Shown: piece by piece, positions 1 to 6,174 of the stretch
Layout: each line of letters begins with the position of its first letter
Position numbering within the stretch: position 1 is the stretch's first letter
DNA from: Actinomycetes bacterium
Lineage (GTDB): Bacteria > Actinomycetota > Acidimicrobiia > Acidimicrobiales > Microtrichaceae
DNA: 8,580 nucleotides
NCBI GenBank assembly: GCA_023423215.1
Contig: JAFAFZ010000276.1
Location: 1 to 8,580, forward strand
Direction: 5' to 3'
The notes under the pieces: generated by a model
Seen by the model: only the letters and a program-made list of their open reading frames with translations
The model's database searches: none
Told to the model about the DNA's origin: nothing
Made by a program: the position numbers and the translations under genes

Positions 1-1544
1 CGGTAGGGCGGCGGCAGGAGCGGTCGCTCGTGCGGTGGCACGTCGAGCGCCGTGGGGTGGTTCGCCCGGGAGGCCTCGAGCGAGGCGCCGGCGCCGATCG
101 CGTCGCGCAGCCCGTCCAGGCCGAGGCGCATCGACCGGGCCGAGAGGAAGCCGGCGCCGATGATGATCAGCGCCGCCAGCCACAGCGTGAGGCGCACGCC
201 AGGGATCGCCAGGTCGAACCCGAACGCCGAGACGGTCGGGACCTCGGGTTCGGGGTCGCCGGTCGCGGCGCGTGCGAAGCCGTTGAACACCGTCGCCAGG
301 AAGGGCCCGAGGACCAGCGCGAGCAGTACGCACAGGCGGACGACCGTCAGGAGGGTCGCGAAGATGCGGCCGCGCAGCTCGTCCTCGGTGTGCTCCTGCA
401 GCAGGGTGAACCCGAGCACGTACACCGACCCCGCGCACAGGCCCAGGAAGAAGATGCCGACGGCAGCGAGCCAGAAGCTCGCGAACGACACGCCGACGAA
501 GAGCGAGATCCCGCAGCCGAAGACGAGCAGCACGAAGATCTGCTCCTTCGGCAGCCGCTTCTGGAGCATCGACAGCAGCACGACGCCCGCGGCGACCCCG
601 AAGCCCAGCGCGGTGATGAACAGCGGGAAGGTGTTGGCGTTGCCGACCACGTAGCGGGCGAACGTCGGGCCGAGCGGCACGAGCATCGCACCGCCGATCA
701 GGCCGGTCGCCAGACCGATGTTGACCGAGCGCACCACGGGGTTGACGAAGATGAACTCCCAGCCCTCTCGGATCTCGTCCCAGGTGCGGCGCAGGCGGGA
801 GCGCTCCTCCTGCACCGGGTCGCGCTCCGCTGCGGCTGCCTGCTCGACCTCGCGCGGCCGGGCGTGCGCGTCCATGCCGGGGAAGACCCACTTCCAGAGG
901 ATGAGCGCGGCGATCAGGAAGCTCAGCGCGTTGAAGTAGAAGGCGAGCGTCTGCACGCCGCCGGACGCGACCGAGAACCCGAGGAAGCCCAGGAACCCGA
1001 GCTCGACGAGGCGGGTGTTGAGCGAGCCGAGTGCGAAGTTGATCGGGCCGGCGACCGGCATCGTCGCGTAGGCCGCGACCAGGCCGAGCGAGTTCGCGTT
1101 CGTCAGCTTCTCCGGCGGCACCAGCTCGGGCGTCGTCGCCTCCTTCGCGGGCGACCACATCATCGTGAACACCTCGAGGATCAGGCTGGCGAAGATCAGT
1201 CCGGGCACGGTGCGCACGAGCGGCAGCAGCAGGAAGACGCCGGCGCGCACGAGGTCCGACACGATCATCACCGTCTTGCGGTTGAACCGGTCGACGAGCA
1301 CGCCGACGAACGGCGTGAAGAGGATGCCGGGCGCGATGCGGGCGGTGGTGACGAGCGCGATCGCCGCCTCGGGCTGGGACGAGATCGCCGCGGCCAGCGA
1401 CGTGATGGCGAAGAACCCCACCCAGTCGCCGATCGCGGAGACCAGCTGCACGTTGAAGAGCGCGAAGAACTCGCGGCTCCCGAACCAGCGCTCGATGCGA
1501 CCGACGGCAGGTACCGCAGCAGCGGCCCCTGCGGCGTCACTCAC
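1..1544 (-). CDS. MFS transporter-like protein, N-terminal 514 aa (3' end off the left edge); probable MFS half of an MFS-dTMP kinase fusion
   Basis: An open frame runs from a GTG at 1544 to the window edge without a stop. The translation shows about twelve hydrophobic segments, near residues 25-52, 66-84, 93-111, 113-132, 153-175, 199-220, 274-292, 304-326, 334-352, 354-380, 394-420 and 451-468. A charged cytoplasmic loop (about 222-262) sits between the two six-helix halves. The MFS motif A, GVLVDRFNRK, is at residues 81-90, after helix 2. This resembles the MFS_3/EntS-like branch; no substrate can be named. After the last helix comes a soluble Pro/His/Glu-rich linker (about 470-514) that is still open at the edge. 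As I recall, actinobacterial genomes often carry, directly after topA, a long dTMP kinase with an N-terminal MFS-like domain, so the kinase probably lies just outside; this is inference. The start overlaps the topA stop (GTGAGTGA), with GGAG 10 nt upstream. Another in-frame GTG at 1568 would add eight residues. Confidence 0.85.
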   Translation of the reverse strand, partial: MSDAAGAAAAVPAVGRIERWFGSREFFALFNVQLVSAIGDWVGFFAITSLAAAISSQPEAAIALVTTARIAPGILFTPFVGVLVDRFNRKTVMIVSDLVRAGVFLLLPLVRTVPGLIFASLILEVFTMMWSPAKEATTPELVPPEKLTNANSLGLVAAYATMPVAGPINFALGSLNTRLVELGFLGFLGFSVASGGVQTLAFYFNALSFLIAALILWKWVFPGMDAHARPREVEQAAAAERDPVQEERSRLRRTWDEIREGWEFIFVNPVVRSVNIGLATGLIGGAMLVPLGPTFARYVVGNANTFPLFITALGFGVAAGVVLLSMLQKRLPKEQIFVLLVFGCGISLFVGVSFASFWLAAVGIFFLGLCAGSVYVLGFTLLQEHTEDELRGRIFATLLTVVRLCVLLALVLGPFLATVFNGFARAATGDPEPEVPTVSAFGFDLAIPGVRLTLWLAALIIIGAGFLSARSMRLGLDGLRDAIGAGASLEASRANHPTALDVPPHERPLLPPPY

Positions 1545-4341
1545 CGTCGGACGGCTCCGCCCCTGCACCGTCGGCCGCGGCCGCGACCTTCACCGGCGTC
1601 GTCGCGGCACCCGCCTTCTTCGCCGCCGGCTTCTTGGCGGCGCCCTTCTTGGCCGGGGCCTTCTTCTTCGCCGGCGACTTCTTCTTCGCAGCGGCCTTCT
1701 TCTTGGCGGGCGCCTTCTTCTTCTTGGACGGTCCGGCGGCGCGGCGGATCTCGAGCAGCTCCAGTGCCCGCTCCATCGTGAGCTCCTCGACCGTGTCGCC
1801 CTTGCGCAGGCTGGCGTTGGTCTCGCCGTCGGTCACGTACGGACCGAACCGGCCGTCCTTCACGACGATCGGCTTGTCGGTGTCGGGGTCGTTGCCCATC
1901 TCGCGCAGCGGGCCCTTGGGTGCCGCCTGGCCCCGACGGCGCTTCGGCTCGGCGAAGACCTTCAGCGCCTCGTCGAGCGTGATCGTCAGGATCTGCGCCT
2001 CGGTCTCGATCGAGCGGCTGTCCGTGCCCTTCTTGAGGTACGGGCCGAACTTGCCGTTCAGCGACTGGATCATCTCGCCGTCGGACGGGTCGATGCCGAC
2101 GTCCCGGGGAAGCGCCAGCAGGGGCAGCACCTCGTCGAGCGTGACCGTCGCCGGGTCCATGTCCTTGAACAGGCTGGCGGTGCGCGGCTTCATGCCGGTC
2201 GCGTCGTCGTGCTCGCCCTCCTGCACGTACGGACCGAAGCGGCCCGCCTTCAGCTGCACGTCCAGGCCGGTCTCGGGATGCTGGCCCAGCACGCGGTCGC
2301 CCGAGGGTGCCTCGAGCAGCTCGATCGCACGCTCGACGGTCAGCTCGTCCGGCGGGATGTCGTCGGGCACGCTGGCGCGCTGGTTGGCGTCGCCCTCGCC
2401 GCGCTCGAGGTACGGGCCGTAGCGACCGACGCGGGCCACGATCTTCACCCCGTCGGGGCCCACGCCGAGCGGGATCGAGTTGACCTCACGCGCGTCGATC
2501 TCGCCCAGGTTGCCCTCGACGAGGTGCTTCAGGCCGAGGCCGTCCTTCTCGCCGGTGGTGGTCTGCACGCCGAAGTAGAAGCGGGCGAGCCACGGCTCCA
2601 TGTCCGCGCCGCCCGATGCGATGTCGTCGAGCTCCTCCTCCATGCGCGCGGTGAACGCGTAGTCCACCAGCGACGGGAAGTGCTGCTCGAGCAGCGTGAT
2701 GACCGCGAACGCCGTGAAGCTCGGGACGAGCGCCGAGCCCTTCTTCCAGACGTAGCCGCGGTCTTGGATGGTCGAGATGATCGACGCGTAGGTCGACGGA
2801 CGGCCGACGCCCAGCTCTTCCAGGCGCTTGACCAGCGAGGCCTCGGTGAAGCGGGCCGGCGGCTGCGTCTCGTGGGCGTTCGCGTCGAGCGCGTCGGCCG
2901 TGATCGCGTCGCCCTCGCCCATCTCGGGCAGCACGCGCTCCTGGTCCTCGAGCGCCTCGTCCGGGTCGTCCGAACCCTCGACGTACGCCCGGAGGAACCC
3001 GGGGAACTGGATGGTGCGGCCGGAGGCGGCGAAGACGGCCGCTCGGTCGTCGGTGGTGGTCGCGGCCAGGCGGACCTGGACCGACTCGCCGCGAGCGTCG
3101 TTCATCTGCGAGGCGACGGTGCGCTGCCAGATGAGCTCGTAGAGGCGCTGCTCTGACGAGGTGAGCGACGAGGCCACCTCGTCCGGGGTGCGGAACGTGT
3201 CGCCGGCGGGGCGGATCGCCTCGTGCGCCTCCTGCGCGTTCTTCACCTTGTTCTGGTAGAGCCGCGGGCCGTCCGGCAGGTAGTCCTTGCCGTACTTCTC
3301 CAGGATCTGGCTGCGGGCCGCGTTCAGCGCCGTCTCCGACAGGGTCGTCGAGTCGGTGCGCATGTAGGTGATGTAGCCGTTCTCGTACAGGCGCTGCGCG
3401 GTGGACATCGTCTGCGCCGAGGACATGCGCAGCTTGCGACCGGCCTCCTGCTGGAGGGTCGAGGTCATGAACGGTGGGGCCGGCTTGCGGGTGTACGGCT
3501 TGCGCTCGACCGAGCGCACCGTGACGGGCCGATCGGCCAGCCCGTCGCGCACCGCGGTGGCGGTCGCCTCGTCGAGCAGCACGACGCCCTTCGCGGACGC
3601 GGACAGCGCTCCGTCCTGGCCGAAGTCCTTGCCGGTCGCCAGGCGCTCGCCGGCGAGCTCCACGAGCGTGCCGGGGAACTGCGTCTGGTCCTTCGACGGC
3701 TCGGTGTGGCGGAAGGTGGCCGACAGGTCCCACCACGTCGCGGCACGGAACGCCATGCGCTCGCGTTCGCGCTGCACGACCACCCGGGTGGCGACGGACT
3801 GCACGCGCCCGGCGGACAGCCGCGGCATGACCTTCTTCCACAGGACGGGCGAGACCTCGTAGCCGTAGAGGCGGTCGAGGATGCGGCGGGCCTCCTGCGC
3901 GTCGACCAGGCGGCGGTCGAGCTCGCGCGGGTTGTCGATCGCGTGGCGGATCGCCTGCGGCGTGATCTCGTGGAAGACCATGCGCTTGACCGGCACCTTG
4001 GGGTTCAGCACCTCGAGCAGGTGCCACGCGATGGCCTCGCCCTCACGATCCTCATCCGTCGCGAGGTAGAGCTCGTCGGCGTCCTTGAGCAGCTGCTTCA
4101 GGTGCCGGACGTGGTCCTTCTTCTCGGGGCTGACGATGTAGAGCGGCTTGAAGTGGTTGTCGGTGTCCACCCCCAGCCGGGCCCACGCCTCGCCCTTGTA
4201 CTCCTTGGGGACGTCAGCGGCGTTGCGCGGCAGGTCCCGGATGTGACCGATCGACGACTCGACCTGGTAGTCGTCGCCGAGGTAGCGCGCGATGGTGCGC
4301 GCCTTGGCGGGCGACTCGACGATGACAAGGGGGCTGCCCAC
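1537..4341 (-). CDS. topA: DNA topoisomerase I (type IA), 934 aa
   Basis: Relaxes negatively supercoiled DNA by cutting and rejoining one strand through a 5'-phosphotyrosine link. The TOPRIM domain spans about residues 1-115: Glu9 in VIVESPAKA, and the acidic triad Asp96, Asp98, Glu100 in ATDEDREGE. The catalytic tyrosine is Tyr326 in GYITYMRTD, with Arg328 beside it. The central toroid domain continues to about residue 620 (SAGRVQSVATR at 176-186, GVGRPSTYASII at 511-522). The C-terminal part has no zinc ribbon. Instead it has four Topo_C repeats, each with a G(R/K)(F/Y)GPY motif at 639-644, 700-705, 763-768 and 830-835, then a lysine-rich tail. I found no cysteine in all 934 residues. This plan matches mycobacterial and Streptomyces TopA. 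The GTG start is well fixed: an in-frame TAG lies at 4351-4353 with no usable start between. There is no Shine-Dalgarno sequence, and a promoter lies 7 nt upstream, so the mRNA is probably leaderless. The downstream MFS gene overlaps by 8 nt. Confidence 0.98.
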   Translation of the reverse strand: MGSPLVIVESPAKARTIARYLGDDYQVESSIGHIRDLPRNAADVPKEYKGEAWARLGVDTDNHFKPLYIVSPEKKDHVRHLKQLLKDADELYLATDEDREGEAIAWHLLEVLNPKVPVKRMVFHEITPQAIRHAIDNPRELDRRLVDAQEARRILDRLYGYEVSPVLWKKVMPRLSAGRVQSVATRVVVQRERERMAFRAATWWDLSATFRHTEPSKDQTQFPGTLVELAGERLATGKDFGQDGALSASAKGVVLLDEATATAVRDGLADRPVTVRSVERKPYTRKPAPPFMTSTLQQEAGRKLRMSSAQTMSTAQRLYENGYITYMRTDSTTLSETALNAARSQILEKYGKDYLPDGPRLYQNKVKNAQEAHEAIRPAGDTFRTPDEVASSLTSSEQRLYELIWQRTVASQMNDARGESVQVRLAATTTDDRAAVFAASGRTIQFPGFLRAYVEGSDDPDEALEDQERVLPEMGEGDAITADALDANAHETQPPARFTEASLVKRLEELGVGRPSTYASIISTIQDRGYVWKKGSALVPSFTAFAVITLLEQHFPSLVDYAFTARMEEELDDIASGGADMEPWLARFYFGVQTTTGEKDGLGLKHLVEGNLGEIDAREVNSIPLGVGPDGVKIVARVGRYGPYLERGEGDANQRASVPDDIPPDELTVERAIELLEAPSGDRVLGQHPETGLDVQLKAGRFGPYVQEGEHDDATGMKPRTASLFKDMDPATVTLDEVLPLLALPRDVGIDPSDGEMIQSLNGKFGPYLKKGTDSRSIETEAQILTITLDEALKVFAEPKRRRGQAAPKGPLREMGNDPDTDKPIVVKDGRFGPYVTDGETNASLRKGDTVEELTMERALELLEIRRAAGPSKKKKAPAKKKAAAKKKSPAKKKAPAKKGAAKKPAAKKAGAATTPVKVAAAADGAGAEPSDGE
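1615..1728 (-). repeat. Lysine/alanine-rich repeat encoding the TopA C-terminal tail
   Basis: Residues 872-909 of TopA are almost wholly Lys, Ala and Pro, built from irregular KKK(A/S)PAKKK-like units. At the DNA level the plus strand shows the matching run of CTTCTTCTTGGC-like units. Such tails in actinobacterial topoisomerase I are known to bind DNA and support processive relaxation. The last ~25 residues (910-934) are Ala-rich and end acidic (EPSDGE). The short repeats make length changes between strains likely. Confidence 0.85.
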
Positions 4342-4348
4342 GAGTGAC

Positions 4349-4377
4349 AGCTAACGGAGCCGCCGGACGGATGTCAA
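4349..4377 (-). promoter_or_regulatory. Predicted topA promoter, placed for a leaderless transcript
   Basis: On the minus strand a perfect TTGACA (-35, at 4372-4377) is followed after 17 nt by TTAGCT (-10, at 4349-4354). The GTG start of topA begins 7 nt after the -10, where transcription would normally start. No ribosome binding site is present. The -10 is only a partial match to TAnnnT/TATAAT, but the exact -35 and ideal spacing support it. This is a sequence prediction only. Confidence 0.6.
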
Positions 4378-4446
4378 ACACCCGTGCGGCGGACGACCGG
4401 GGCGCGCCGCCCGTCCTCGGGCCGGTGGACGGGGCCGTCCGGACGG
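4363..4446. promoter_or_regulatory. Cluster of GGACGG/CCGTCC inverted repeats in the topA-dehydrogenase intergenic region
   Basis: Five copies of the hexamer GGACGG or its complement occur at 4365-4370, 4411-4416, 4427-4432, 4435-4440 and 4441-4446. Two abut to form a perfect 12-bp palindrome, CCGTCCGGACGG, at 4435-4446. A second inverted pair, CCCGTCC/GGACGGG, lies at 4410-4416 and 4427-4433. The cluster lies between the two divergent promoters, so it could be an operator or a supercoiling-sensitive element. GC-rich composition makes such words common, so function is uncertain. Confidence 0.3.
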
Positions 4447-4482
4447 GGCGGGGACGCCGGGGTCGGCCCTCGGTCGGGGCGG

Positions 4483-4488
4483 TAGGTT
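4483..4488 (+). promoter_or_regulatory. Predicted -10 box of the acyl-CoA dehydrogenase gene, leaderless spacing
   Basis: TAGGTT fits the actinobacterial TAnnnT -10 pattern and ends exactly 7 nt before the ATG at 4496. I see no convincing -35 at 17-18 nt upstream. An alternative reading is that the overlapping GGTAGG (4481-4486) acts as a weak Shine-Dalgarno sequence for the same ATG, with transcription starting further upstream. Confidence 0.45.
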
Positions 4489-4495
4489 CGTCGCC

Positions 4496-5710
4496 ATGAG
4501 CTTCGAACCCAGTGAGCGCGGCCTCGACCTGCAGCGGCAGCTGCTCGAGTTCATGGAGGCGAAGATCTACCCCGCCGAGCCCGTCTACGAGGAGCAGATG
4601 GCGGCGCTGGGCGACCCGCACGGGCACCCCCGGATCGTCGAGGACCTCAAGGCCGAGGCCCGCGAGCGTGGGCTGTGGAACCTGTTCATGCCGCATGCGA
4701 CCGAGTGGACGCCGGACCCGGTCAGCAACCTGGACTACGCGCACCTGGCCGAGATCTCCGGCCGCTCGATGCACCTGGCGCCCGAGGCGATGAACTGCGC
4801 CGCCCCCGACACGGGGAACATGGAGGTGCTGACGCTGTTCGGCACGCCGGAGCAGCAGGAGGAGTGGCTGATCCCGCTCCTGAACGGCGAGATCCGCTCT
4901 GCGTTCGCCATGACCGAGCCGGACGTGGCGTCGTCGGACGCGACGAACATCCAGCTGAGCATCGAGCGTGACGGCGACGAGTACGTCCTGAACGGCCGCA
5001 AGTGGTGGATCTCGGGCGCCGCCTCCGACCGCTGCAAGGTCATGATCGTCATGGGCAAGACCGACCCCGGGGCGCCCAAGCACCTCCAGCAGTCGATGAT
5101 CCTCGTGCCCTTCGACACCCCCGGCGTGACCAAGGTGCGCGACCTGCCGGTGTTCGGCTACCAGGACCGAGAGGGCCACGCCGAGCTGCGCTTCGAGGAC
5201 GTGCGCGTGCCGGCGTCCAACCTGATCGGCCAGGAGGGCGGCGGCTTCGCCATCGCCCAGGCCCGCCTCGGGCCCGGTCGCATCCACCACTGCATGCGCT
5301 GCATCGGCGTGGCCGAACGTGCGCTCGAGCTGATGTGCCGCCGGGTCACGCAGCGTGTGGCGTTCGGCGGTCCCATCTCGAACCTGGGCGTGGTCCGCGA
5401 GTGGATCGCGGACTCCCGGATGGAGATCGAGCAGGCCCGGCTGCTGACGCTGAAGGCGGCCTACCTGATGGACACCGTCGGCGCGAAGGGCGCCGCGATC
5501 GAGATCTCCGCGATCAAGGTCGTGGCGCCGAACATGGCGCTGCGGGTCGTCGACCGGGCCATCCAGGCCCACGGCGGCGGCGGCGTCTCGGACGACTTCC
5601 CGCTCGCCCGCATGTACGCGGGGTTGCGCACGCTGCGCTTCGCCGACGGCCCGGACGAGGTGCACCGTCGCCAGGTCGCCCGCACCGAGCTCGCCCGCTA
5701 CGCCGACTGA
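4496..5710 (+). CDS. Acyl-CoA dehydrogenase, ACAD10/11-like, 404 aa
   Basis: FAD-dependent enzyme expected to oxidise an acyl-CoA to the trans-2-enoyl-CoA, passing electrons to an electron-transfer flavoprotein in the cytoplasm. The length and order fit the family: an alpha-helical N-terminal domain (about 1-130), a beta domain with the flavin-contact motif [15 protein letters not shown] at 137-151 and KWWISGA at 169-175, and a C-terminal helical domain with QAHGGGG at 357-363. The signatures [16 protein letters not shown] (262-277) and ADGPDEVH (383-390) resemble the C-terminal domain of human ACAD10/11 and related bacterial FadE-type enzymes more than MCAD. Asp384 lies where MCAD-type enzymes carry the catalytic Glu of the Y-E-G motif. 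Acyl chain preference cannot be read. The ATG at 4496 gives the normal N-terminus. It stands alone: divergent from topA and convergent with the STAS gene, so no operon partner is visible. Confidence 0.93.
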   Translation: MSFEPSERGLDLQRQLLEFMEAKIYPAEPVYEEQMAALGDPHGHPRIVEDLKAEARERGLWNLFMPHATEWTPDPVSNLDYAHLAEISGRSMHLAPEAMNCAAPDTGNMEVLTLFGTPEQQEEWLIPLLNGEIRSAFAMTEPDVASSDATNIQLSIERDGDEYVLNGRKWWISGAASDRCKVMIVMGKTDPGAPKHLQQSMILVPFDTPGVTKVRDLPVFGYQDREGHAELRFEDVRVPASNLIGQEGGGFAIAQARLGPGRIHHCMRCIGVAERALELMCRRVTQRVAFGGPISNLGVVREWIADSRMEIEQARLLTLKAAYLMDTVGAKGAAIEISAIKVVAPNMALRVVDRAIQAHGGGGVSDDFPLARMYAGLRTLRFADGPDEVHRRQVARTELARYAD

Positions 5711-5720
5711 GCACCTGAAC

Positions 5721-5762
5721 CGGGTGCGGTCGGGCACGCCCCGGCGTGCGCTTCCGCACCCG
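5721..5762. terminator. Nested inverted repeat between convergent genes, possible bidirectional terminator
   Basis: A perfect 9-bp inverted repeat, CGGGTGCGG (5721-5729) and CCGCACCCG (5754-5762), encloses a second hairpin, GCACGC/GCGTGC (5734-5739 and 5744-5749), with a 4-nt loop. The two stems are separated by a symmetric 4x4 internal loop. A competing small hairpin, GCACC/GGTGC (5711-5715 and 5723-5727), begins right after the dehydrogenase stop. There is no U-tract, which is common for hairpins in GC-rich actinobacteria. Its place between two converging genes is the main support. Confidence 0.55.
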
Positions 5763-5796
5763 CTTCGCCGCAGGGTCCGCTCCCGCGTCGCCGGGG

Positions 5797-6105
5797 TCAG
5801 GTGGGATCGACGACGGTGAGGATGCGGTCGAGCTCCGTCTCGGCCAGCAGGTCCCGGGGTCGTCCGGGCGGGCACCGCACCTGGAACTCGGCGCCACGAC
5901 GGCGGGCGCCCAGCGCCGCGGCGATCAGCACGCCGAAGGTGACCGGGTCGACGTGGTCGACGCCGGACAGGTCGAGGGCGATCCTCGTCCCGGTGACCGC
6001 GGCGAGCTGCTGGCGCAACGCCGGCATCGTGGCGAGGTCGATCTCGCCGACCACGCTGACGACGGTCCACCCGTCCCGATCGAAGGTGCGCACGTCGAAG
6101 AGCAC
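5797..6105 (-). CDS. STAS-domain protein (anti-sigma factor antagonist family), 102 aa, phosphosite replaced by proline
   Basis: The whole protein is one STAS domain: an N-terminal beta strand pair (about 12-24, VVSVVGEIDLAT), the strand RIALDLSGVDHVD (41-53), a helix starting FGVLIAAALGARRRG (57-71), and a final strand with a C-terminal helix (DLLAETELDRILTVVD). In SpoIIAA, RsbV and BldG the loop before this helix reads D-S-(S/T)-G-(L/V)-G, and the first Ser is phosphorylated by an anti-sigma factor kinase. Here it reads D53-P-V-T-F-G58, so Pro54 takes the Ser position and only Thr56 is nearby. It may therefore act without phospho-control, bind differently, or be degenerate. The GTG at 6105 is chosen because a -10-like TAACCT ends 7 nt upstream; another GTG four codons in is less likely. 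No kinase or sigma gene adjoins it: the next gene downstream is convergent. It is divergent from the helicase gene, as I recall for bldG in Streptomyces. Confidence 0.8.
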   Translation of the reverse strand: MLFDVRTFDRDGWTVVSVVGEIDLATMPALRQQLAAVTGTRIALDLSGVDHVDPVTFGVLIAAALGARRRGAEFQVRCPPGRPRDLLAETELDRILTVVDPT

Positions 6106-6112
6106 GGCGCGC

Positions 6113-6118
6113 AGGTTA
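6113..6118 (-). promoter_or_regulatory. Predicted -10 box of the STAS gene, leaderless spacing
   Basis: On the minus strand TAACCT fits TAnnnT and ends 7 nt before the GTG at 6105, the same distance as at the topA and dehydrogenase genes. No Shine-Dalgarno sequence lies in the 7-nt gap (GCGCGCC) and no clear -35 is seen. The recurrence of this spacing raises confidence over the hexamer alone. Confidence 0.45.
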
Positions 6119-6158
6119 GGGCCGGTCCACGTGCCGGGAGACTGTCGGCGCGGTCCCG

Positions 6159-6164
6159 TAGCGT
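6159..6164 (+). promoter_or_regulatory. Possible -10 box of the helicase gene
   Basis: TAGCGT fits TAnnnT but ends 10 nt before the ATG at 6175, so transcription would give a leader of only a few bases. A GGGG at 6166-6169 could be a weak ribosome binding site if the real promoter is further upstream. No -35 is apparent. It lies 40 bp from the opposing -10 of the STAS gene, so the two promoters would share one short control region. Confidence 0.3.
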
Positions 6165-6174
6165 TGGGGCCCGG

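Noticed and set aside
1268..1540. A 90-codon minus-strand frame starting with a GTG at 1540, near the MFS start.
   Set aside because: It is a Ser/Arg-rich shadow in another frame of the MFS gene; the GTG at 1544 leads into the membrane protein.
1615..1728. The CTTCTT-rich run as a possible tandem repeat or CRISPR-like array.
   Set aside because: Units are irregular and in frame with the TopA lysine tail; there are no spacers or constant repeats.
30..1781. A 583-codon plus-strand frame rich in Arg, Glu and Asp opposite the MFS gene.
   Set aside because: The other strand gives a coherent 12-TM protein with MFS motif A; this frame is its low-complexity mirror.
1165..3156. A 663-codon open frame on the plus strand opposite topA and the MFS gene.
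   Set aside because: It has no recognisable domain, has shadow-like composition, and lies wholly antisense to well-supported genes.
5746..6174. N-terminal extension of the helicase by 143 codons in the same open frame.
   Set aside because: It would run antisense through the STAS gene and the convergent gap, and its composition is unlike a folded domain. The ATG at 6175 gives a length in line with the family.
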